Of a stretch of DNA of 64,000 nucleotides, positions 54,255 through 64,000 are shown in pieces. Position 1 is the first letter of the stretch. Each line of letters opens with the position of its first letter. The notes under the pieces were generated by a model. That model had not been told where the DNA came from. It did no database searches and saw nothing but the letters and a program-made list of their open reading frames with translations. Origin of the DNA: Norana najaformis (Eukaryota > Annelida > Clitellata > Crassiclitellata > Hormogastridae); NCBI GenBank assembly GCA_964023275.1, contig OZ029918.1, positions 33,168,239 through 33,232,238 on the forward strand, in the 5' to 3' direction. A program made the position numbers and the translations under genes.

Positions 54255-55660
54255 GTAAGATGATAAATTATGTACATGTATACACAGTCTTGAGTGGTCT
54301 ACCTCCGGATCTTCACAGTTAAATTACCACTTTCTTCCTCAGCTCGAAAATTTGCCTTCAAGGATTTGGAGCACTTCTCTAGAAGGTAGTAAGGCCCTAT
54401 ATAAATTATGGTACACATTAGATGAGAACAAACGTTCTGAGTAGATTGGCATTTGCACACACACATGCGGAATGATGGACAATGGTATCATGGCATATTT
54501 GGAATTGATAGATGTGGCAAAACAGCCAGGCATGCACACGGGCAAAATCATATGATGATCAACGACCAAAAGCCGAAGTTAAAGCAAAATTCTAATACAA
54601 AAATTGAAAAAGTATAATAACACACATTCGGTTGAGCAGAACATGTCACATCAATACAAGAAAGGCAACACCAAAAAAGTAAACTACTGGAATTGTTTCT
54701 GATTTAATTTCCAGCACCAACAACACTGAGATCCCTAGAAAATAAGTCACAGATTATAAAAATAAGTTATACACATAAAACAAAAGTAATATCATAACTA
54801 GTAGCAACAACATTAACTAACTTGGTTAACAGTTAATTAGTAAAGATATTACCTAGAATTTACATAAAATAACAAATCTGTTCAGCCTATCACAAAGGTA
54901 ACATTTTATATCAATCTCTCTCTCTCACCCGCTGTCTCTCTCTGACTGTCTGCCCACCTGTCTCTCCCTCTCAACCTCTGGAATTAATTCTCTATGAATA
55001 AGTTTACATTAATAAATTACATCCTTGAGAGTTAACGTAATGTAACGACATTTCTACAGCACAACAAGCTTCATTCTACTTCTGATTCAAGCACTCAACA
55101 GGAACCAGTTAGACCTCCATGGGTTCCAACACCCAAGAAACCATTTGGTTTCATCCAAGTTAACCCATTATGGCTGGCTAACCCCAAATTAAATTCCTTT
55201 AGGTCAGATTTCTATCATGAGTTACTCTTTTCATCTGGGGTAACAAGGTTTGATGGTCACATGCACTTTCTAACCCTAAACCTCTTTCACACCATTTAGT
55301 AACTTGAAGGAGCGACCCAGATCTGGTTCCATTTGGTGTCTGCATGTCCACCACACGTACATAACCAGAGACTAAACTAGCTTCCTTAAAAGGCTTTCCA
55401 GTAGCACCAAGCATACATCAACTTCGTGCAATTTAAATCAAGCCGAAAAAAACATATGCTGAAATGTGAAACCTTAACCAAAGACAAAATAATAACTTCA
55501 GGTCTTCACTTAGAGTTGGATAAAAATTACATCTCATGATCATGTATCATAATATAGTTTTTTTTGTAATAAGAGTTACTCAGTTAATTTAATATAATAA
55601 TATATATAAAAATCACTGTAGTTTCTGTAAGAAATACAGAAACTAATCAATTCGCTGACA
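54255..55660. other. Intergenic DNA between BCAS2 and TMEM53
   Basis: AT-rich unique DNA with a short CTCT tract at 54915-54970 and retroposon-like words (GGCCCTATATAAATTATGG at 54390). No gene supported. Confidence 0.45.
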
Positions 55661-55668
55661 TTGTCAGT

Positions 55669-56586
55669 TCAGAGCTTGGCGTTGGTTGGAACCATTTGGA
55701 TTTCCTGCAAAAACCGACTAATCTGTTGGCAATATTCTTCTGGATGGGTAACAAGATGGGCTGCATGTACAGATTTCTCCCACACAAGCATTCGAAGATC
55801 AATCTGCGAATTCTTGCGCCACTTGGTGATGAGCGCTTTAGTTGTTTCGACATCTCCTACTGGGTCATCCCATGAGTGCAACAGCAGAAGTGGTCCACGC
55901 AGGAGGTTCGAGCGAAACCCCTCGATGCACTCCTTGTGGAAATCGGTCGTCCATTTTCGAGTCAGTGCAAAGTATGCATAGACTGCTGACCTAACCATGG
56001 TCCGCATCACCGAGCCGTACTGCCCTGACGTTAGTATCGCATTAACAAACCTTTCCTGGTCACCAACAACAAGACTGTCTACAATCTGGCCCTTGATTTT
56101 TTCACCAACTGTCGAAAAGCGATCGCTCTTGGCTCTGATCTCACGCAGCATAAGGGCGTAAAAGTAGTTACCAATGGAAATGCTGTGAACAACGATGTGA
56201 CTTCGATGGCAGAAACCCTCGGATGTGAGTAACTCCAGGAGCTTCAGCGCCTCAGCTCGTCCAACGCTTGGCCGTAGGAAATGCTGGAGATTGGCCTGGA
56301 CCACGAGTACATCAAGGCCATGTCCTTGGTAGACATCGCAGTACTTCTCAATTGCTCTTTTAGGTGCATAAAGCCAAGGCATGAGGATTATTAGTCGGCC
56401 TGCATTCCCACTGCTAGGGCCTGTTGACAGCGCAGAAGCAGCAACGGAGGAAGCTTGCTGAGTATTGCGGTACAGGGTGAGGTTTGGGGAAATTGACGAT
56501 ATCGCATACGTTCGACTTGCCATCCCAAGCTTTGTACCCAAGAACTTTAGCTTCGGCAAACTATAAATTATCCAAACATTAGACAA
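55669..56586 (-). CDS. TMEM53: TMEM53 / DUF829 alpha/beta hydrolase-like protein
   Basis: The ORF is 305 codons. The core starts with a beta strand and loop, RLIILMPWLYAPKRAIEKYC (about 64-83), followed by GHGLDVLVVQ, matching the TMEM53 family start. Candidate catalytic residues of the fold are visible: Ser137 in VVHSISIGNY, Asp240/241 in LHSWDDPVGD and His277 in SVHAAHLVTHPEEY. Family members sit in the nuclear envelope or ER; vertebrate TMEM53 limits BMP-SMAD signalling, while no substrate is established. An acceptor-like TTTATAG at about 56568 suggests that the true start may be in an upstream exon and that the first few ORF residues are intronic. If so, about 300 residues are shown. The gene is transcribed in the same direction as BCAS2, 2.4 kb upstream of it. 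Confidence 0.85.
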   Translation of the reverse strand: MSNVWIIYSLPKLKFLGTKLGMASRTYAISSISPNLTLYRNTQQASSVAASALSTGPSSGNAGRLIILMPWLYAPKRAIEKYCDVYQGHGLDVLVVQANLQHFLRPSVGRAEALKLLELLTSEGFCHRSHIVVHSISIGNYFYALMLREIRAKSDRFSTVGEKIKGQIVDSLVVGDQERFVNAILTSGQYGSVMRTMVRSAVYAYFALTRKWTTDFHKECIEGFRSNLLRGPLLLLHSWDDPVGDVETTKALITKWRKNSQIDLRMLVWEKSVHAAHLVTHPEEYCQQISRFLQEIQMVPTNAKL

Positions 56587-56758
56587 ATGTCATGTAATAC
56601 AGTTTTTCGATTTTTAAAAATTCAGCATCTTTGAGATACATATTCACAGGCATCCTCAACCCCCAACAACAGAGCAATGAATTTACTTCCTTTGTCAACC
56701 AAAACCACACCGTGGCACGTATAGACTCTCAAGTCTTAAGTTCTAATAACAGCAGAAG

Positions 56759-56977
56759 TTAGTGCAGTATAAATAAGCCTTTCTTCACATTCTGGTGCAA
56801 ATTCAAAAAACTCATCTTTCCAACTTCCCTACCAAGCGTACAACTCTCTACACGACGACGACGACTGTGATGATAGAACAGCAAAATAAAAACAACAATA
56901 CAAACAACGATCGGCCACGTCACTGTCATGTAAAGTAATGTAATATCAATGTGCCACACAAAATCGCGAATTGCCAA
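56759..56977 (-). CDS. Candidate small single-pass membrane protein or 5' exon of TMEM53
   Basis: The minus-strand ORF of 72 codons has one clear hydrophobic helix (TWPIVVCIVVFILLFY) followed by HHSRRRR, the signature of a signal-anchor with a basic flank. It ends 170 bases before the TMEM53 ORF. I could not find a donor in it whose phase fits the TMEM53 acceptor (phase 2 needed), so it may be a separate small protein or a chance ORF. Confidence 0.3.
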   Translation of the reverse strand: MAIRDFVWHIDITLLYMTVTWPIVVCIVVFILLFYHHSRRRRVESCTLGREVGKMSFLNLHQNVKKGLFILH

Positions 56978-57229
56978 AAAACCAAGACTTGAATCGTCTG
57001 TTCGGAAAATTTAAAATGTAAGAAACAAAATTTAAGTAATAAAATGTATTTACCACTGTAAATAATACTTCATTATCACACGAACTGTTAACAAAAACTT
57101 CAAACGTTCAGCAGGACTACTCGGCCGCGAATTATAACACGCTTTTCGGACATGACCTAGATCCTTGACCCAGATTTGGCTTGAGTTTTAAATTTCTGAC
57201 ACAAGTGGGATCTTGGAAGAGTTTATTAA

Positions 57230-57565
57230 AATGTAAACATACACGTGTTTCTATAGCGACCGTATGGCTTGTGTTTCGAGGCACCTTTTTAATGTAATGA
57301 ATACAGAAAATTTCGCAGCCTACTTTTAGCTGCCGTACTAGGGTGGTGTCAGTCCCAAGACTGAATACAAGAGGATGCTAATCTAATCATCGAGATTTGA
57401 ATCTCGGGCTAGCACGGTCCGTAAACGGGTCTTTTACTGGCTGAGCCCCATTCAAACGAGCGGCGGTGGTGAAGGATCTCACCCGACTGATTGATTTAAA
57501 AATCATCAGGGTCCAGGCCATACAGTCGCTGAAGAAAACACGTCTACAATTACACTGGCATTTAT
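57230..57565 (+). repeat. SINE-A fragments in both orientations
   Basis: 57232-57272 holds a short antisense piece (GTTTCTATAGCGACCGTATGG). 57395-57560 holds a sense copy lacking the tRNA head (CGGGCTAGCACGGTCCGTAA, GGATCTCACCCGACTGATTG). Confidence 0.8.
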
Positions 57566-58380
57566 CTTCGTTATGACAAAGTTTCGTTAAACTTTAACAC
57601 TCAGAAGATGAAAATTTGTCCGCGCCTCAGCTTCAAAGTTACTTACCTTGTACGCGTAACAAGTTCATTGAATAAATAAAACAAGTAAGTAAAATAAGCG
57701 AATGTGTAATCGTAATTTCAAGATTTCTTCGACGCCTAAAAGGCTGAGTCAAGTCGCTGGAACAAGTTTACTCATAGGCGCTCAGTAAAAAGGGAAAAGG
57801 TCTTTCTTACATTTGTTATTAATGCGAACCGTTCAGTTTTCGTTTGAAGTAGTATGGGAGGCAAGTCCAACTACCGGTGTAATCCATTTATTATTTTCTA
57901 TTATTAGAAAATTATTATTAGGCCTATTATTTTCCTCCCACTGTAGTTCAGACTGTCCTGTTGAGGAAAAGCTGCATTTGCTTCATAAATATCACTCCTT
58001 GTTAGGCGCCTACGTATTTTCCCCCATGGTATTTCCCATTGAGGACGCATTTCCACATGCATTGCGCTTTTGTCCAGCGGTCTATCCCTGGTTTTGTTCA
58101 GAACATTTCCCGATGAAGGCGTACATTTGCCCCAATTGTTTCCCCTCTACCCACTCTGCCCATGGGTCCTTTCCTCAGCGCTGCTGCATGCCAACCACAA
58201 ACGCCTCCGCTCAAGACATATGTTTCGTGAACACAGTTCTTAGGTATTACTTGCTCTGATGGCGCTATAAAACAACTACACTTACATTCTACATCTTAAG
58301 GTAACTGAGAGAATTATTTAGGACTTTGTAACGAAGCAATCGGCAGAAAAGTCCATTAGACTTCTTTGGGGTGATGAACG
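57566..58380. other. Retroposon-derived and unassigned DNA
   Basis: 57712-57790 is an antisense LINE/SINE tail (GTAATTTCAAGATTTCTTCG; CTCATAGGCGCTCAG). A 148-codon plus-strand ORF at 57813-58259 has no domain I recognise and runs into a GGCGCTATAAAACAACTAC retroposon-type tail, so it is probably repeat-derived. Confidence 0.4.
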
Positions 58381-58409
58381 AAGTAGAGGAGACAGGGAGA
58401 TATATGCAT

Positions 58410-58655
58410 CGACAGACAGACAGACAGACAGACAGAAAGACATGCAGGGAGACAGACAGACAGGCAGGCAGGCAGGCAGGCAGACAAGCAGTGACAGACA
58501 GAGAAGCATACAGACAGATAGACAGAAAAACAGACCAACGAACAGCGACGGACGGACTGACGGACACTGACAGACAGACAAGCATCCAGACATCGACAGA
58601 CAGACAGAAAGACAGGCAGACAGCTAGGCAGACAGGTAGACAGACAGACATTGAC
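58410..58655. repeat. (GACA)n/(GGCA)n microsatellite
   Basis: Interrupted CAGA and GGCA units; Cys/Leu/Ser ORFs on the minus strand are artefacts. 58655-59150 holds no recognised gene. Confidence 0.9.
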
Positions 58656-59159
58656 ACGATTAACCTAGGCAGTCAATTACGGTTGGGAATGCGCTGTGCG
58701 ATGGTGCATAATTGAAGAGCGAGGGCAGAGGCAGAGCTCAAAAGCCGTTTATTCTTGCTGACAGACAACGGAAAGCATTCGCCAGATGGCGTCCATTAGC
58801 TAGACTAGGTCTTCCGGACACACTGACGTTGTGATACATAGGCTACGTTACATTACTACGGCTTACTTCACCCGTGCAGTGGCTATCCACACATACGTCT
58901 TGATTGCTGACCGTCATACACTTTGTTCTTAGACCGTACAGATATAAGTATATATTTTTATATATTGTATAATGTCTGTGTATAATTTAGACATAAAATA
59001 TTCTAACGTATATACGACGAATGTAAATTATCTACTGGGATAATTCAACAAACACGCACTAAAATTATTAAATCTTGAAAGCGCATCACAATATATTGGT
59101 CTCTAGACTGGCTTGTTCCCTTATATTAGGTCTTTCTGGTACTCATGCTATCATCCTAA

Positions 59160-59465
<306 letters not shown>

Positions 59466-59734
59466 TATATACATATATATATACATGCATACACATATAT
59501 ACATACACATATATATACATACATAATATATATGGACTTGTCTCTTAATAAATGCCCCACATAAATAAACATAAATAAACCGATATCTATATGTAGGTAA
59601 CATTAGTTAAACGGACTACACATGGATCTGTTTGGCGGCCATTTTGGCAGTGCTTCTGAGATGTTCACAATGGGTGCTACATAATTATACTTACGATGCT
59701 AATAGATTTTATTTAATTTCTTGCACATGTTACG

Positions 59735-59802
59735 GGTTAAAGGTCAGTAAATCTGAATCTGAGGCGTAAGACGAGTGTGCGCGAACAAGTGGTCCAGGGT
59801 CG

Positions 59803-59893
<91 letters not shown>

Positions 59894-60010
59894 CATATAT
59901 ATATATATACACATACACATACATAGGCTCAGAGTCCCTTCATTAGAATTAAACTCACAATCGTTGGATAACAGACCCAGCGCGCAGCCGAATCGACCAT
60001 CGTGTCGTAT
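59735..60010 (-). repeat. tRNA-derived SINE split by a (TA)n expansion
   Basis: AATCTGAATCTGAGGCGTAAG and GTGTGCGCGAACAAGTGG precede a TA run (59804-59888). After it come AAACTCACAATCGTTGGATA and ACCCAGCGCGCAGCCGA. The same order without the TA run occurs at 49910-50070. Confidence 0.75.
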
Positions 60011-60082
60011 GTGTAATTATATAAGTCTATCCGTTATATACAAACATAATAACACACATATGCATATATAATTACATGATGA

Positions 60083-60297
60083 TGATGATGATGAGTTCTC
60101 TGCCCGAAGGCAGGTCCATTGGCTTTATGCCACCCGGGGATGAGATGAATGAGGTGGTTTCCCGTTGCCTTCCTCACAGACAACTGTGGGTGAGCAACTT
60201 GTCCAAGGTCGCTACGCAGTGGCTTGAGGCAGATTCGAACCCGCGACCATCCGGTTACGAGGCGCCGACCATACCACTACACCACCGCGTCCCACAC
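60083..60297 (-). repeat. tRNA-derived SINE, well preserved
   Basis: On the minus strand: GACGCGGTGGTGTAGTGGTA with a clear A-box (TAGTGGTATGG), GGTCGCGGGTTCGAATCTGC with a perfect B-box, GACCTTGGACAAGTTGCTCA, and an (ATC)n 3' tail. Spacing of A and B boxes is tRNA-like. The 3' acceptor arm is missing. Confidence 0.88.
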
Positions 60298-60309
60298 ATA
60301 TATATAATT

Positions 60310-61045
60310 ACATATTTAAGTTTATATTAGGCTATACAGTACATATTATGAATATGCAATATATGTCTTATGAATATGTAATAGATCATGAATATGTATA
60401 TAAATATGAATATGCATATACCTAAACAACGATTGAATGACCATAGAGTTTGATTGACCATAGAGCTGGTCAGTGTCGGGTTAGTAACGCGGGGGAGGGC
60501 TTAAAAACTATGAGTGGATACTCGGGGGAGTGCAATACTATTCATGGAATGATGGAATGCCGTGTATAAAGAGATCCTATAAAAGTGTAGAAAGTATGTA
60601 AAGCAGGTGGTTGCACGGTTAACTGTTTCAGTGTTTACAAGGAGCTCATGGTGCGAATTCTTGTTCAAAATGGAAATTAGCGACTCCTTTCAATGAACAA
60701 TAGCTGCTAATTACAGCGCAGTCTGTCAATTTTGTCGCAGCAGAAAAACGCCGACTCTAGTCTGAGGGTTCTCGTCAGCGGAGGACAGGCCCAGCTGCAC
60801 ACTGGTTAATCCCCCTCCGGAGCTGATGAAGATGTTAACGGTGACACCGGATTTTTCGTCGTGCGAGTCTTAAGAGAACGAGAATAGTAAGTGAGCATGA
60901 ATATTGACGAGTCTTATTCTTTGAAGTCGCGAGAATTATGGGCCTCCGGGGAATTGTGTTCGCCCTGAGGGCGCGGATGAGATCGGTCGTCTCTATTAAA
61001 CATTAATGGTAGTCTTCGGGCAAACTTAGGATTAGTTCGACTGTT
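60310..61045. other. Unassigned DNA
   Basis: AT-rich ATGAATATG words at 60345-60415, then unique-looking DNA. No gene supported. Confidence 0.4.
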
Positions 61046-61050
61046 TGTAA

Positions 61051-61220
61051 AACTCCACTGAGAGTAGAATTAAGGCGGCTCTAACCCTAACCCTAACCCT
61101 AACCCTAACTCCACTGAGAGTAGAATTAAGGCGGCTCTAACCCTAACCCTAACCCTAACCCTAACTCCACTGAGAGTAGAATTAAGGCGGCTCTAACCCT
61201 AACCCTAACCCTAACCCTTA
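61051..61220. repeat. 56-bp tandem repeat containing telomere-type (CCCTAA)n blocks
   Basis: Three units start at 61051, 61107 and 61163. Each has AACTCCACTGAGAGTAGAAT, TAAGGCGGCT and then four CCCTAA repeats. CCCTAA/TTAGGG is the usual metazoan telomere motif; here it is interstitial. Confidence 0.93.
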
Positions 61221-61285
61221 CGGACTCTATCTGATCTAAACAGGACTCAGTGAGGTTTCTCCCAGTTGTGTCTGATTATTCCCCA

Positions 61286-61823
61286 GGCTACATTATATTT
61301 TGCCCAAATCCTAGAAACCCTCAATGAGAATATATATATATATTCTTATTTATATATACACAGTATATGTATGTATGTATGTATAAATATATTATTTTTG
61401 GCTACATTATATTTTGCCCAAATCCTAGAAACCCTCAATGAGAATATATATATATTCTTATCTATATATACACAGTATATGTATGTATGTATGTATGTAT
61501 AAATATATTATTTTTGGCTACATTATATTTTGCCCAAATCCTAGAAACCCTCAATGAGAATATATATATATATATTCTTATTTATATATACACAGTATAT
61601 GTATGTATGTATGTATAAATATATTATTTTTGGCTACATTATATTTTGCCCAAATCCTAGAAACCCTCAATGAGAATATATATATATTCTTATTTATATA
61701 TACACAGTATATGTATGTATGTATGTATAAATATATTATTTTTGGCTACATTATATTTTGCCCAAATCCTAGAAACCCTCAATGAGAATATATATATATA
61801 TATTCTTATTTATATATACACAG

Positions 61824-61855
<32 letters not shown>

Positions 61856-61920
61856 TGTATGTATGTATAAATATATTATTTTTGGCTACATTATATTTTG
61901 CCAAAATCCTAGAAACCCTA
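61286..61920. repeat. AT-rich satellite, six units of 112-140 bp
   Basis: Units begin with GGCTACATTATATTTTGCC at 61286, 61400, 61516, 61632, 61744 and 61884. Each has CAAATCCTAGAAACCCT, a variable TA run, ATACACAGTATATG and a variable GTAT run. Length differences come from the TA and GTAT runs; the last is incomplete. ORFs repeating ATLYFAQILETLNEN are read from the satellite. Confidence 0.95.
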
Positions 61921-64000
61921 TCATTCGTACACCGATCATTACTCCCATTTTCATACAAATCTCCGGTTAGCCCCTCAGAATGCATGTTTGTATGCCTACA
62001 CACGTACGATAAACTTACTTATAGATGAATTCTGTATAGGCCTATGCCTATAACACATATAAACCTTTGATATGTGTATGAATGTATGTATATATGTATG
62101 TATATATGTGTGTATATTAATTAATTATATTATCCCAAGATGTTAATTTATAAGAGTAGCAGTTCTTCATTACAAAAATAAGATTTGGAAAAGAGGCATG
62201 CATGTAAGGGTCGCGTCTGTCTGTCTCGCTCTATATATGTCTCTTGTTTTGCCAGCCTGCCTGCCTATCTGGGTGCTTTGTGGAAGCTGAAACATATCTT
62301 TAATATATATACGAGGGAGTCGACAAGGTTATCAAAATAGGGGGCACTGCAGAAGAGGGGAGGAAACAAGGAAGATTTGTTGTAAGTCCCCCAAAAAATT
62401 ACGACTCAGTTTTTTAGTCACCAAAATTTCCTATGACATTTTTCTAGTTCGTGAATTTCGTGGTTTTCTCACGCTCTTGGGTGAATGACTTACCTCTCCC
62501 CTTTCCTTCCCAGTAACCCTCAGGATTTGAGCCCAGCCGATGAATTAGGCACCAGAAATTTCTACCTCTAGAGTCAAAAGTGGGGGAAGTTCCCTGCAGG
62601 TTTCTAGTGGGAGGCATGGCCCCGTTGCCCCTCTGTGCAGGAGCCCTTGATTATGTATGAACACGTTCGATAGATGGGATGCCGAACTATATAGGATATG
62701 TATCGGTGGAATATAGGGAAAGGCAGTTGATTTTGCAGAAAATGACGTGGCGCCTCAGGGTGTCATTTGCGCGACGTCACAGTTACGTAGTCAAGATAGG
62801 CCCCGATGAACGGAGACCGAACGCATGCAAGCAGACGACACTGAACTATATAAATACGTGTATACGACAAGAGAACGGAAGAGTACATAGGACATAGGAC
62901 AGTGAATACGAATATAAAGATAAATAAACTTTATTTCGTCGCAGTCGGGATCCACAAACATTGTGAAATACAGACACAGAAAAATTAAAACAAAAACAAT
63001 AAACAATTTAACTCGAGAAACAATTCAGCAAATTAAATAAAGGGACGGCTCAATACAAGAGGCTTGTATTCTCTCAACGGTAATTCGGTATCAATTACAT
63101 CAGAGGCGGGTCCAGACTTTTACAAGAGGGAATATGAGAAGTATTTTGAAAAAACACAGTGAAATATTTCTAAAAAGTATTTTTAAAATAAAATAAAATA
63201 CAAATAAAGTAAAATACAAACGCTACTGAGAAAGAGAAAGCAATAGTTTTTGAAATACTTTGTATTCTTGCACATCATTTTATGCAGTACTTAAGCTATA
63301 TGCTGTCTTTAATACTTTAATGATTAACTAAGCCATTAGCTACCGTCTCAAAAGTTACAGCCTCAATCTCAGCCTGAGAAGTGAACTTGCAAATCAAAGG
63401 CTAAATAGTTTCAACACTCAAGTAAGCTTCCTACCAGACAGAGCTCCCTTAATTTATCGTTCATCATAGCGGGGTACATAATCGTACATTACTGTACAAT
63501 ACCGTGCTACACAAGTGGTGACGCCGACCAAGAAGGGCTACATCACCAACGTTAATGCAATTAGGAGAGTCACTACAAGTGAATGTCAGAATAGTCCACA
63601 TCAGGGCACTGGCATGATGTTGCATGCCTGTCTCGATATAGCCGCGGTGTCTGCGTGAGTCTGTCGACGATAGCAAATCAAGTGGCAAAGAACCAGTCTA
63701 GGGCTGCAGCCGCTGAAAAATGCAACATTTGAAAAGTTATACCAATTTCTCTGACAAGCATAGGCCTAACGTAAGAAAATTCCGGATGTCAGTTTCCTAT
63801 GAAAAATGTTTTTTAAAGTAGTTTGATTTCTTAAAATACTTTGTTTGAGTATTTTGAATATATTAAAATAAAATACTGCAGAAAAGTAGTTAAAGATACA
63901 AAATGAAATTCTATTTTGCATTTTCAAAACAAAAATACTATTTTAATAATAGAACACAGCTCTGATTTTCATAACTGTCCCTAAACCTTAATTAGCAACC
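61921..64000. other. Unassigned and probably transposon-derived DNA to window end
   Basis: GTAT words at 62080-62120. AAAATAC/TATTTTA-rich stretches at 63150-63300 and 63780-63960 resemble the ends of AT-rich DNA transposons, but I cannot define inverted repeats. No gene recognised. Confidence 0.4.

Noticed and set aside
57813..58259. 148-codon ORF on the plus strand
   Set aside because: No recognisable domain, Cys/Phe/Ser-rich without coding-like pattern, and it leads into a retroposon-type tail; kept only as unassigned DNA.
60230..60290. Functional tRNA gene on the minus strand
   Set aside because: A and B boxes are good but the 3' acceptor arm is absent and the head continues into a SINE body with an ATC tail.
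61081..61220. Chromosome end
   Set aside because: The CCCTAA blocks are short, part of a 56-bp unit and followed by 2.8 kb of other DNA.

Overview
This window is nuclear DNA from an animal, most likely a marine invertebrate. The genes are split by GT-AG introns of roughly 150-1500 bp, encode animal families (LIM-only FHL/Limpet, dihydropyrimidinase, eIF1A, ZIP zinc transporter, BCAS2/SPF27, TMEM53) and lie in a background of microsatellites, tRNA-derived SINEs, decayed non-LTR retrotransposons and hAT-type MITEs. The phylum cannot be fixed from the sequence alone. No prokaryotic features are present.

Layout. 1-3.9 kb: simple repeats and LINE/SINE tails. 4.0-6.5 kb (minus): four LIM exons of an FHL/Limpet-type gene that runs off the left edge, its introns filled with degenerate short-period repeats. 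6.7-7.2 kb: a reverse-transcriptase fragment. 9.76-10.02 kb: a promoter-like block with three CRE octamers at 12-bp spacing, an X-box and a 44-codon membrane-peptide ORF. 10-19 kb: gene-poor, with microsatellites, a 480-bp pyrimidine tract, SINEs and LINE pieces. 19.45-28.2 kb (plus): dihydropyrimidinase in 13 recognised exons, with a minisatellite made of copies of its own 5' splice site. 30.5-35.05 kb (plus): complete eIF1A in six coding exons. 38.7-39.7 kb (plus): an intronless ZIP transporter. 40-48 kb: retrotransposon remains and MITEs. 48.0-53.3 kb (minus): BCAS2 in eight exons, with a duplicated C-terminal module and two GC-AG introns. 55.7-56.6 kb (minus): a TMEM53-type alpha/beta hydrolase. 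57-64 kb: SINEs, long microsatellites, a telomere-motif array and a 112-140 bp AT-rich satellite.

The genes are independent housekeeping or structural units: pyrimidine catabolism, translation initiation, zinc import, splicing (PRP19 complex) and LIM scaffolding. I see no operon or shared pathway. The most unusual observations are the BCAS2 exon duplication with twin GC donors and the DPYS splice-donor minisatellite with a 114-bp higher-order period. The CRE-array/micro-ORF block is also notable.
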